NCBI GenBank assembly: GCA_030765045.1 | Contig: CM060974.1 | Coordinates: 47,658,839 to 47,722,838 of the forward strand | Reading direction: 5' to 3' | DNA: 64,000 nucleotides | From: Tenodera sinensis | Taxonomy: Eukaryota > Arthropoda > Insecta > Mantodea > Mantidae | Part shown: in pieces, positions 1-9,507 of the stretch | Layout of the letters: each line of letters begins with the position of its first letter | How positions within the stretch are numbered: position 1 is the stretch's first letter | Position numbers and translations under genes: made by a program | Notes under the pieces: generated by a model | The model's database searches: none | Told to the model about the DNA's origin: nothing | Seen by the model: only the letters and a program-made list of their open reading frames with translations

Positions 1-396
1 TACAGAATTTGATGAAATTTGTTTGATAAATGGTGGCCATCATACTTTAAAAAGAGTGTAATATCCAGAGAAAGTGAAGGACTACCAGGAGAGAAGAAGC
101 AAGTGTTTTCCCCCTTAAAGTTCAAGCAATTCAAATACTGCAGTAACAAGATTGGAGAGGTTGAAGCATCATTTTACATCGACTCGCCTGTCAAACATAC
201 ATTCTTTTAGGGAAAGTCTCACTCACTACAGCATCTATTACCTCTGAAAAGGCATACAAGGACAAAGTTTCCCATAAACTTTAAAAAGATTCAGGACATT
301 GGCAAGTTAGTAAAATATGTTCCTGAAGATGCTATACAGTTTTACAAGAGTATTCTGAAATGGCCAACAAATGTGGTTCAAAGTGATTCTGTGTAA
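1..396 (+). pseudogene. C-terminal fragment of an unrecognised, probably transposon-borne protein
   Basis: Frame 1 is open from position 19 to a TAG at 208-210 and then stays open from there to a TAA at 394-396, so this reads as one coding segment broken by a single nonsense codon, cut off at the left by the window edge. The last 45 codons are basic and hydrophobic and end in a Phe-Tyr pair followed by Trp-Pro. A related C-terminus is encoded on the minus strand at 40692-40850 (shared pattern: Pro-Ile, Lys-Lys-Ile, Lys-Leu-Val-Lys, Asp-Ala, Phe-Tyr). Two scattered copies argue for a transposon-borne or otherwise repeated gene rather than a single-copy host gene. I cannot name the family, and no function is claimed. 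Confidence 0.4.
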
Positions 397-1867
397 AGCA
401 GCTCTCAAAGTCACATGTTTGTATGTTGTTTTTCCAAATTAAGTGGTATTTAGGGAAAGTGATAGTCATTTTATAATTTATTTTACGCTGTTCATTTGTT
501 TTCATTTATAAACATGTATATGACCAATAAAAGCACCATAAATTTAAATATCAATGCAAATCTGCAGTTCAGTAGTGACTGCTGAGCTGAAATGTATTAA
601 GTCTGTTTTTGAAAAACGATAATGAAATGCAGATGAAACATTCAGATTGTTTTTTTCCCCTCAGGTAAATGCATTAGTAGACATTACTTTATATAAAAAT
701 ACATTAATAATCTACATTTATTTGCTTTTGTGATACTTATACAGTTTTTTCCTTCTCCTGAAAACTTGTAAAAACTGACTTCATGCCTTTCAGCTCCAAT
801 CGATTCAGTTACTATCGAAGCTATGTCAGAAATAACTTACTCTGCACATCTTACAAATAGCAAACTGTTATCTTCGTACATTCTTGTGGAATTACACATC
901 CAATTATGATAAAAAGAAATTTTTTTTTTTCAAAATTGGCTGATCAAAGGGCAAAATGCCATTCAACTTTCTTGTTTGTAATGCTTCTATGAAGCACATA
1001 TTAGAAGGAATGTAATGACTTCCGTTCCATCCTGTATATATTTATATATTAATGTTTTATTATTCTCTCAACATTTTGGCTCCATTTCAAATTATTGTCT
1101 ATCACTAATACTAGGGAGCCTATTTCTATAACCTGAATGTACTTTTTATTGTGAACTTAAAGTTATCCCCTACTCTGTTTCTTATAGTTAGTACCATGCT
1201 TAGATTTCTATCTGCTTATTATATCTAGTAGGGAATTTGTTGTCTTATTGTAACTCTTGTTCTGTGTTTCCTATAACTATAGTCACTGTGTTATCCATAT
1301 AATCAATAGCTATTTCCATCAAATCTTTGTTTAATTATGCTGTTCATATACAGGGTGTAAATGAATAACATTGCACAAGTTTTATTGGCAACAAGTCCAT
1401 CAATTAGAGATAGGTAACCAATGGTCTACGATGTCAAGTTACTAAGTTCTACATATTCCAAGTGCTTAGAGATTATGATCGATAAATCATAACCAGGAAA
1501 AAATGTATAAATAGTATCCATTGGAAAGAAATATAGTAAAGCCTATCTTTTGTCTCTCTGAAGAAACATTTATAAATTGTGCTATTACTAAAAGCACTTA
1601 AATTGTAGACTTACCATATGGCTGCACACCACTGCAATGTATAGCAGGTTGTGGCAAAGAGTTAAAGAAAGATAGGGAATTTCTAAAATATGTGGTTTGG
1701 TCACATGGTTATGCAGACTGATTGTGGACCTAATAAACCTAAGAAATCAAGTTACAGCCTGGGGAGGGCGGGGGGGGGGGGGTAAACTTTTCCCCCCTTT
1801 CTTTTCTATTTTGAGAGCACTGTAGTGCTTATACTTTAAATAGTAAAATAACATCATCATATGCAAT
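397..1867. other. AT-rich non-coding stretch
   Basis: No convincing coding frame or repeat boundary is visible. The only structure is a run of G residues near 1764-1783. This may be the 3' UTR and flank of the fragment at the window start, or decayed repeats. Confidence 0.5.
526..531 (+). promoter_or_regulatory. possible poly(A) signal AATAAA
   Basis: An AATAAA hexamer lies about 130 bases after the stop codon at 394-396, on the same strand. The spacing suits a 3' UTR of the fragment upstream, but the region is AT-rich and the hexamer is expected often by chance. Confidence 0.25.
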
Positions 1868-2073
1868 GCACAGGATATTGTATAACATTAGGCTTTCACG
1901 GCTGGCACCTTGAATATTAGTTAAGCTTATCTCTTCCAGGCTTGTAGGCCGTGGTCTAGAAGGCATTGAAGATACCAGCGTACTTGGTGAAACAGTACCT
2001 TCAATGCCTTCTAGACTATGGTCTACAAGCCTGGAAGGGGTAAGCTTAACTAATAGTCAGCACAGGATATTGT
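1868..2073. mobile_element. fold-back insertion H1 with 14-bp TSD
   Basis: The 14-mer GCACAGGATATTGT occurs at 1868-1881 and again, identical, at 2060-2073. The 178 bp between begin with a head containing AGGCTTTCACGGC (1890-1902), followed by a long hairpin. The left arm is about 1917-1970 and the right arm about 1998-2053, with a few mismatches and a loop of about 27 bases. The arm contains GCCGTGGTCTA, which recurs in the insertions at 5.0 and 55.4 kb. The perfect direct repeat shows that the unit moved as one piece. TSDs of this length are typical of LINE-driven insertion. Confidence 0.8.
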
Positions 2074-2406
2074 TTACATGTGTTTCTTCTCACATCTGAT
2101 GGCTTAGACTGGAGGGTTATGTATTGACATTGGTTTGAAGCTATCAGTTGTCTATAATTACCCATGTCAGTAAGAGCAATTTTCAATCTAACAGTTAAAT
2201 AGCTGTAAACAATTCACAAAATGTTGAACCCAGCAACGGCATAAAGTAGTACAACACCCCAAAAGAGGCAGTGAGTACCTATGTGGTAGCATGACAAAGA
2301 CACTAACACTACTATGTGATGACTATTTTCTAGTGAAGTCTTTGGTAATGAAGTCAGCCATGTCTCATTTTCTGTTTGCCTTCAGCACACAACAGCATTA
2401 CTTGTA

Positions 2407-2492
2407 CCTTGAAGGAGTTAGTGAGTAAGTGAGTGAGTGCTGGAATTTAAGGGCCCTTCGACAGATAGGTCATTTGAGCCTTGAAGTAGTTA
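2407..2492 (-). mobile_element. 58-bp retroposon, copy 1, with TSD
   Basis: CCTTGAAGGAGTTA (2407-2420) and CCTTGAAGTAGTTA (2479-2492) form a TSD with one mismatch. The insert, 2421-2478, is 58 bp. On the minus strand it runs from a unique part containing GGGCCCTTAAA into a (CACT)n-like tail. The copy at 46.87 kb is also exactly 58 bp, and a tail-less copy lies at 8.6 kb. Confidence 0.75.
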
Positions 2493-2509
2493 AATAGGTA
2501 CTCGGGAAC

Positions 2510-3360
2510 ATGGAGCAAAATTACATTTTTGCCAAATTAGCTGACATGCATCTAGTGTACGGCAAAGCAGGAGGTTGTTCTACAAAGGCTGCACGGATTT
2601 ACAGCAAAAGGTACCCCAATAAATGGCTGCACCGTCAGACTGCATTAAATTCTGTAGATCAGCATTTGCAAGAATCTGGTTCTGTGGTGCCAAATAAAGC
2701 AGTTTTCAGTGCAAGACATACCCATTTCATTCCATAGTTTGTAAAAAAAACATACTGCATTTACTGGAAGAGGAACCGTCAACCAGCACCCATGCAATTG
2801 CATGTAAAATTAGTGTTAACCACACAAGTGTATCGCAAGTCTTGCGTGAGGAGGTGCTCTACCCCTTCTATCTGCAAAAGTGCATGCTTTAACTCCGGAG
2901 GATTGCGATTTATGCTTGGGTTTTGTGAATGGGCCATAAGGCAGTCACCGGAACTGTTTTCAGTGATGAAGCCACATTTACCAAGGATGGGGTAATTCTA
3001 AACTATAGGAATAGCCACATATGGGCATACAAAAACCTCGATGCCATTGTTTGGGAGAGCTACCAACAGCAGTGTATAGTGACCATAGGTTGGCATAGTT
3101 TCTGATCACATTGGGCCATACCTTCCTCCTCAACTATGTAATAGCACTTATAAAACATTTCTGAAGGATGTACTAGTCAGCCACAATATGAGTGCACTCG
3201 GTGAGAAGAGTTACTAAACATATATGTCACAAGTAGGCAGGGTTTTGGAGGTACAGTTGCGTAAAGAAAACATCAGCAATACCAAGATGCTTGCAATGAG
3301 ACATGCTAACAATGTAAACAGAGTAACACAAGCAGTTCAAAATTACTATCTACAAGACAG
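2510..3360 (+). pseudogene. DUF4817/Tc3-like transposase, N-terminal part, decayed
   Basis: An ATG-started frame of 75 codons (2510-2737) resembles the N-terminal helix-turn-helix of the insect transposase family annotated as DUF4817: a motif of the form ADMHLVYG, then alternating small and basic residues and an arginine-rich segment. The following ~600 bases keep recognisable pieces of the catalytic region in shifting frames, for example DEATFTKDG-like and NSHIWAYKNP-like stretches near 2960-3045. There are several stops and frameshifts, so it is inactive. The matching C-terminal part appears 1.2 kb further on at 4519-4941. Family assignment rests on my recognition of the pattern and not on a search. 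Confidence 0.55.
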
Positions 3361-4518
3361 TTGAACTGTAAGAAATGCCGGTGTTGCTACAATATTATAT
3401 CATATGGTTTCTAGAGTCTGTAATAAGCATAATTCGTTAGTGATATTACTGAAAATATGATCATAATTGCTTTGTTTTAAGAGGTAATATACCATATAAC
3501 TTTTTTAAAATTTTGCTTAGAAATATGTTTTTTTTATTCATTGACTCATTGTTGCTGGTGTTTATGTTTTGATTTTAATAACAGTGAAAGAATTCACATT
3601 CAGTTCTTATGAATTCAATAACCTGGCTTCTTTTGAGATCAACTTCTAACAATACTACAAAATAAATATTATTGGCAGAGATAAAGAGTGTTTCCCAACA
3701 ATGCAATCAGTGAGGCTACAATAAAAGGTTAGGTTACAATAAAAGGTTATGTCATAAGGTCACATTCTGTGTTATCAAAGCTGCTGCAATAAACTTAAAG
3801 CACAGAGAATTTTGTGCCATTGTTGAACAGTTAGGACATAGTAACAAATTTGATACAGCACTCTTAGCACTCAAAGCAAAAGGTGAATGTTACTATGTTT
3901 TTTATGTTAAGTTCCTTCAATGTCTTTGGTTACTAGTATCAAATGCTGACGAGAGATTTTTTTCTATATTAACTTGGTTGTAACAGACAGAGGGGCAATG
4001 AAAAATGAAGGAGTCGTAACTTTTTGTATGTTGCGATTTAGTGATGATTGATGGGCAATGACCCGGATATCTGATGCATGTCATGATATTCATGTCATGA
4101 TAATAAAATAAGTGTTTCCAGTTGGAGAAATTTTGAACAATAATGCTACAGTAATATTATTCACCTGTTAATTTTAATTTCAGTAGTGTCTATGTGTATT
4201 AATTTTACCTGAAAATGTGTGCGAAATTAATGTGAATTTTTAGTATAATATTCAACAGAAAACACTGCTAACTTAAATTATTAATGCAAATGTTTCATAT
4301 AATTACCACCAAAAAATCTTGCCTTTGATGATGCTGTTTCGCATAATATTTGTTGTGCCCGGAAAGGATAAGTTGCTAATATGAAGATATCAGCAGGTGA
4401 GTACTGTTTTCATTGTGCGACTGTACATTCCCAGTATCGCCTTTCCCCTCACGTTCCCTGACTCTGTGCAGATCCCTAGACTTAAGGTAGTAAACAAACC
4501 TGTGGGGCCCTCCTTGAA
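3361..4518. other. AT-rich spacer inside the DUF4817-type relic
   Basis: No coding frame is recognisable. A short tandem duplication, with the motif CTACAATAAAAGGTTA repeated, lies at about 3717-3750. The stretch separates the two halves of the transposase relic and is longer than the family would need, so it probably holds inserted or decayed material. Confidence 0.4.
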
Positions 4519-4941
4519 GTGCATTCATATCATGGCCAAATAGTTCTGGCAGCCCCTTTGGAAGAAGTGGCACTTGATGTTAATGCTCAGCTACATTTCC
4601 ATCATACTGGAGCTCCTGCACATTATGTTATAAATGTGTGGGAGCATCTACTTATAAATCAAGTCTTCCCAATTCGATGGATTGGAAGAGGCAGTTCTAC
4701 CCGGTCCTGGCCACGTGTTTGCTGGATGTCAATTCTATTGATTTGTTTCTTTGGGTTCATCTTCAGACTATGATGTATTCATCATTAATTGATTCTGAAA
4801 AGACATTAGTTACCCACATTATTGCAGCCATTGATGAGATTTGCAATGCATCAGGAATGCTCAACAGGGTTCGAGAATCATTTCTGCATCGATGTTGCCT
4901 ATGCATTGATGTTACAGGTTTCCATTTTGAGCAGTTTCTTT
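4519..4941 (+). pseudogene. DUF4817/Tc3-like transposase, C-terminal part
   Basis: Two overlapping frames encode the end of the same kind of transposase. The first (4519-4773) holds HHTGAPAHY and a PIRWIGRG motif, which in this family precede the last catalytic aspartate. The second (4638-4943) holds the tail ending HFEQFL. The switch between frames near 4700-4760 marks a frameshift. The aspartate expected in HHDGAPAH is replaced by threonine. The same motif PNRWIGRGGPV occurs on the minus strand at 44.4 kb in another copy. Confidence 0.6.
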
Positions 4942-5021
4942 GACACCTGCACCTGTTAATTTGTTTCCTCACCTTTCTTGTGCTTGTATCTACCTATTTT
5001 AATAATTGCAATGTTAATATC

Positions 5022-5143
5022 AATTTAACTTATTGAGATTCTAAGGCTTTCACGGCCGTTATCAATACTAGAAATAATATATTCCGGGCTTATGGGCCGT
5101 GGTCTATAAGCCCGGAATATATTGTTTCTAGAATTTAATTTAT
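5022..5143. mobile_element. fold-back insertion H2 with 12-bp TSD
   Basis: AATTTAACTTAT (5022-5033) and AATTTAATTTAT (5132-5143) form a TSD with one mismatch. The 98-bp insert has the same head as H1 (AGGCTTTCACGGC at 5044-5056). It is followed by a hairpin with arms at about 5069-5094 and 5105-5131, one mismatch apart, and a short loop GGGCCGTGGTCT. The arm sequence differs from H1 but the loop motif is shared. Confidence 0.75.
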
Positions 5144-5289
5144 GTTCGTAATAATTCAGTCACCTTCAGTTAGTTAAGCTTGAACCATCTCATTTAAGTA
5201 TATATGAAGCTTCCATTGTGTACGTACTGCCTATTTAGGTCATAAAAGTGTAAATAATAGTTACTTCTTCTTTACCTTATTATTCTCCC

Positions 5290-5554
5290 CTTATGTAGGA
5301 CTAACACACCCTAAGACTTACAAGCCAGTGCCTAGGGTCAGATGCCTGATGGGGAGCAGAGGAACCTATGGACTGAACAGAGTGAAGACCTGGAAGCGAG
5401 TGGTCAGTCGATTCACAATTGGTGGAATGAGTGGCAAGGGAAACCAGAGAACCCAGAGAAACCCTGCAGATGTTGCTTCATCCATCACAAATACTACATG
5501 GGCCACCTAAGTGGTAGACAAACAGTCTAACTGCTTGGCCACAGTGCCACTTAA
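5290..5554 (-). mobile_element. tRNA-headed SINE, diverged copy lacking its B box
   Basis: Read on the minus strand from 5554, the sequence follows the SINE at 50519-50765: a GTGGCCAAGCAGTTAGAC-type A-box head, then CCACCTAGGCGGCCC-like sequence, a GGGTTCTC(C/T)GG-type middle and TGCCATCTCATTCCACC-like 3' part. The segment with the B box (GGGTTCGATTCC in the other copy) is missing here, so this copy could not be transcribed by Pol III. It abuts the mariner at 5561. Confidence 0.6.
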
Positions 5555-5560
5555 ATAATA

Positions 5561-6896
5561 CGAGGGTGGGTCAATAAGTAATGCCTCCTATTTTTTTTCC
5601 CTTAAATAAGTTAGTTATGTGAAAAATTTGAATTTGGCGCAATTCCTCAAACCTTCTTCTCCAATCCCCTGCAGTAGTAACTTCCTAAGTCAACAGGTGG
5701 CAGCACTGCATTCTCTTGCAAAATGGCTGACATTGACATTCGTATTAGACAGCGTTCTGTGATTGAATTTTTGACTGCGGAAGGTGAAACGCCAATTTGC
5801 ATTCACAAAAGGCTAAAAAATGTGTATGGCGATGCAACGGTGGATGTCAGCACTGTTAGACGATGGGTTCGTCGCTGTAATGAAGCTGAAGAGCAAACAC
5901 CATTGGCAGATGAAACGCGAAGTGGCAGGCCAGTGACTGCAGTGACTCCATGCAACATTCAGCGAGTCGATGAGATCATTCGTGGTGATCGCCGGATAAC
6001 AACAGATGAACTGTGTTGCATTACTTCCCTCAGTAAAGGCAGTGTGATGACGATTATTCAACAACTGGGTTACTCATAAGTTTGTTCTCATTGGGTACCC
6101 AGAATGTTAACTGCCCAAAACAAAGAAACAAGGAAAACAATAGCATCAGAACACTTGCAGCACTTCAATTTGGAGGGAGAGGAGTTTCTGGAAAAAATTG
6201 TTACTAGAGACGAAACATGGGTTCATATTTTTGAACCTGAATCAAAGCGGCAGTCAATGGAACGGCATCACACAACGTCACCGGAGAAAAAAAAATTCAA
6301 AACTCAGCGGTCGGCAGGGAAAGTTATAGCGACAGTGTTTTGGGATGCAGAGGGTGTGCTTATGATTGATTTTTTGGAGCAGGGATGCACAATAAATTCT
6401 GTCCAATACGTCAGAACTCTCAAAAAGCTGAAAGCACGTCTTCGCCGAGTTCGCCCAACAAAAACTATGGCGGATGTTGTTCTTTTGCATGACAATGCAA
6501 AACAACACACCAGCCGTTACACCACTGCAGAAATTGAGAAATTGGGATGGCAAGTCTTACCTCACCCCCCATACAGCTCTGACCTGGCACCATCAGACTT
6601 CCATCTGTTCGGGCAACTAAAGGAAGACCATCGTGGGATTCATTTTGAAGATGAGGAGGCTGTGAAAGCGTCCATGCGTCAATGGCTTAGGAAGCAAGAC
6701 CCTGTGTTTTACCACACTGGAATACATGCCCTAGTTAAAAGGTGGACCAAAACTGTGGAAAAGAACGGAGATTATATTGAAAAGTGACAAATTAATCGTC
6801 AATGTTGTAGTTTTCAAGCTATGTAAATTGGATTCAATTTTCTTGGCAATTAAAAGAAAAAACAAATAGGAGGCATTACTTATTGACCCACCCTTG
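5561..6896 (+). mobile_element. mariner transposon, full length, long TIRs
   Basis: Terminal inverted repeats of about 33 bp start CGAGGGTGGGTCAATAAGTA at 5561 and end in the complementary GACCCACCCTTG at 6896, with 31 of the inner bases matching. The left flank is TA (5559-5560) and the right is CA, consistent with a TA target duplication carrying one later mutation. The 1336-bp length is typical of mariner, and the single transposase ORF fills the interior. Confidence 0.9.
5723..6787 (+). pseudogene. mariner DD34D transposase with one in-frame stop
   Basis: The protein cuts and pastes mariner DNA in the nucleus. One frame runs from ATG at 5723 to TGA at 6785-6787 (355 codons). It is interrupted only by a TAA at 6077-6079, just after an LGYS motif in the DNA-binding region. 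An N-terminal paired helix-turn-helix is visible, with the GRP linker (SGRPVTA). The catalytic triad is DETW, LHDNAKQH and APSDFHLF, and the second and third aspartates are separated by exactly 34 residues, as in mariner. The usual YSPDL motif reads YSSDL here. The length matches the family. No frameshift is seen, so inactivation appears recent. Flanking TIRs confirm the unit. Confidence 0.9.
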
Positions 6897-7014
6897 CAGT
6901 TACACAGATTTTAAATAAAAACCTTAAAAGGTTAAACATTGGATACATGAACAATTATTACAACACGCCATAAATGTTTCCTGTAAATCAAATTAAATTA
7001 AGTATGTACTTATG

Positions 7015-7194
7015 GAGAAAGAGAGAGAGAGAGGTGGGGGAGGGAGGAAGAAAGATAGAAAGAAAGAAAGAACAAAAGAAAGAACAAAGGAAAGAAAGAA
7101 CAAAAGAAAGAAAGGAATAAAAAAGAAATAAACAAACAAACAAACAAAGCAACAAGGAAAGAAAGAAAGAAGCAAGGAAAGGAAGGAAAAAAAT
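7015..7194 (+). repeat. purine-rich GAAA/GGAA microsatellite
   Basis: An almost pure A+G tract with GA repeats at its left end and imperfect GAAA, GGAA and CAAA units after it. Minus-strand open frames here encode only Phe/Leu/Ser runs and are not genes. It directly precedes the first R repeat. Confidence 0.85.
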
Positions 7195-8000
7195 CTGATG
7201 TGTTGCACTCACATGACTTTCTCTACTCTTGTTCTAGCCATTCTTACAAACTCTTAATCCTCTATCTTCTTCATTTTAGTTGTGATAAACATTTGTACAA
7301 ATTTCCTTGTAGGTGCAGGAGGGATATTAGAATACAGTAGGCTTTTAGCGAGTCAAATCTTTTAAAGCTGCCGTTCTTTTTGTTTGCTTAACATACAAAA
7401 AAATGAACAACGATGTTCCATTTCACGAAAGTTTTAAGTTTTTCGAAACTGTCACAAATAACGAGGAATATCTCTGAAATGCTTCACTCTGCATAAAAGT
7501 GTATTTAGACAAATTGTGTGTTTTAGAGAGATCTACATTTTTTGTACAGTAAGATTTGGTGTATCTCTTACGGTTTATGAGTTATTCAAAAGTAATCCAG
7601 AGTAAACAGGGCTACATAGGCTATAGCCAGGAGATTCAAAAGATACATTTCATTTCTCATACAAATATCTTAAACATATGGCATTTTAATCAAAATTGTT
7701 ATAGCCATTTTCAAGAAAATCAAAATTTTCGAAAAATTTTCCATGTAAAGGGTAGCTTTGTGTCGCATCCTTGAAAGACATTAAACTTAAATACCAACTT
7801 TGGTTTTTAACCGACTTTTTGTTTTTGAGTTATGCTCTCCACAGACTGACAGACAGACACACACAGAGATCTTTTTCTAAAAATGCTTTTTTTGGTTTCA
7901 GGGGGTCTCAAAACATATTATATTTCTGGTGAAATCTCGACATCAAATTTTTGGGTGGAATACAATACTTCCTCTACTTCAACAGTTGAGAAAGTAAAAA
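7195..8000 (+). repeat. repeat R, copy a (most complete)
   Basis: This ~0.8-kb non-coding unit begins CTGATGTGTTGCACTCACAT and ends TGAGAAAGTAAAAA. It contains landmark blocks shared with all other copies: CTATAGCCA, AACCGACTTTT, a GACAGACAGAC-type stretch, AAATTTTTGGGTGGAATACA and GAGAAAGTAAAA. The 5' part carries ACTTTCTCTACT and the 3' end its complement AGTAGAGAAAGT in other copies, so the unit has short inverted ends. Further copies occur at 41.9, 42.5, 44.1, 45.8, 45.9, 47.3-57.9 and 57.9 kb. No protein is encoded. Its class, non-autonomous DNA transposon or other, is not clear. Confidence 0.85.
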
Positions 8001-8062
8001 CAAGGAAAGAAACAAACAAACAAACAACCAAATAAAGAAGGAAAGAAAGAAAAAAGAAGAAA

Positions 8063-8153
8063 ACGTGGCTTTGGGGATTTGAACCTCATCTTTTAATACA
8101 ATATGTACCTTTGCCATCATGGCTGCATATCCATTACACTAAATACACACTAC
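8063..8153 (-). mobile_element. tRNA-like SINE head
   Basis: On the minus strand a degenerate A box (TTAGTGTAATGGATA) is followed about 50 bases later by a B box (GAGGTTCAAATCC), the split Pol III promoter of tRNA-derived SINEs. A pyrimidine-rich tail follows on that strand. It is too diverged for a true tRNA gene. Confidence 0.5.
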
Positions 8154-9289
8154 AAAATTTGTCTACTTGTTTTCTCATCATCTGTTACAGGCGCAGTGGA
8201 CATGATCAGTGACATGCATATGCCCAAACAATATTAAAGCACAATTCTGCAATTTGTATTTCTAGACCATAGGTTTCTTATCTCATATTGATTGCCTATG
8301 AACTGTCTATTATGAAAACATTTGTGCGGTGTTATTCATTTACATCCTGTATAGTAGGAATTAGCTTGGTTCAAATTTTGAGACTATGATACCCCATGTG
8401 TTACTCTTTTAAAATATAATTGGATTTTAGTGAGATTTCCAACAGTGTTGTATTATTTCCAACCATTATGCTCTGTTTTCTGAAAATGAACTTAAGAGGA
8501 TCTAGTACTGAAAATAATAATTTCCACAATTATGTGCTGATCTTTTTAATGTTTTATAAGGAACCTTTGTTATACATTTTGAAAGCATTAGTTAGATCAT
8601 TTCCCTAATCACAAAGTTGTCGACAGGCCCTTACACCCAGTTAGATCACTTTAATAAACAAAGAATTTGTTTGAAAAACTGTACTTGCTTAGGAATCATA
8701 TTATTCAAGCTAGGTACAAGATACATAAATGTTTTGGGCATTAAAGTGCTCCAATAGAATGAGCGGAGCATTAGTTTTGAGATATCTCTTTACATAAAGA
8801 ATAAAAAAAATGTTTTTCGTCAAGCATTTTAACTAGTATTTATAAACAAAATGTCACATTTACTGTATTTTTTATAATAACAAAGTTTTAATGCACAGCC
8901 TCATGCAGAATCATTGTTAAAATGTGTGTGCCAAATTTCATAATTCTAAGTCAATATGTTTGGAAGAAAAATGATTCCTAGGTTCATAAAAACAAAAAAT
9001 TAAAGTGCAGAAAATTGAATTTGAAAATTTGACAGTGAATAATTCCCCGAATTTGCTACAAATTGCTTTTTCCATTATTCTAGCTAATTATAAGCCTCCT
9101 GGTACATAGATACAGCCTTTCTGAAGATTCAAAGGTTCCTTTTGTCTGATTTTGGCAAATCTTCAATAGTGCTGAAATTTCTGAATAGAATGTCAACTTT
9201 TGTTATACATCCACTTCTTGTCACTAGTCAGGTACTTTAATATAGTCTTCCTGCCAGGAGATAAAGCAGCTTTTTCAAATGAACGGGTG
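8154..9289. other. non-coding stretch with one short retroposon
   Basis: Apart from the short insert at 8591-8650, no coding frame or known repeat is recognisable. The sequence is AT-rich. Open frames such as 8420-8608 look like chance. Confidence 0.45.
8591..8650 (+). mobile_element. 58-bp retroposon family, short copy 2, with TSD
   Basis: GTTAGATCATT (8591-8601) and GTTAGATCACT (8640-8650) are a TSD with one mismatch. The 38-bp insert between them (8602-8639) contains GTTGTCGACAGGCCCTTA, the core of the copies at 2.4 and 46.9 kb (there GTTGTCGACGGGCCCTTAAA). It lacks the CACT tail. Confidence 0.65.
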
Positions 9290-9507
9290 AGAATGATATA
9301 ATCCAAAGCCACAAAATGTAAATTTGACAGGAGAGCGTTATAAATAGGACTCGGAAGTTCATGCCCTAAAAAACACTGAAATATGCATGCAAATATGCTC
9401 TTAAAAACTTGAAAATAAGCCAAGAAATATGCACTATTTGATTAAAACAATCAATGTCCCTTTGCAGTAGACAAGACGAGTTAGTATAAATAATAAATAA
9501 AGTTACC

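Noticed and set aside
6988..7212. Minus frames rich in Phe, Leu, Ser resembling a membrane protein
   Set aside because: Translation of a purine-rich simple repeat.
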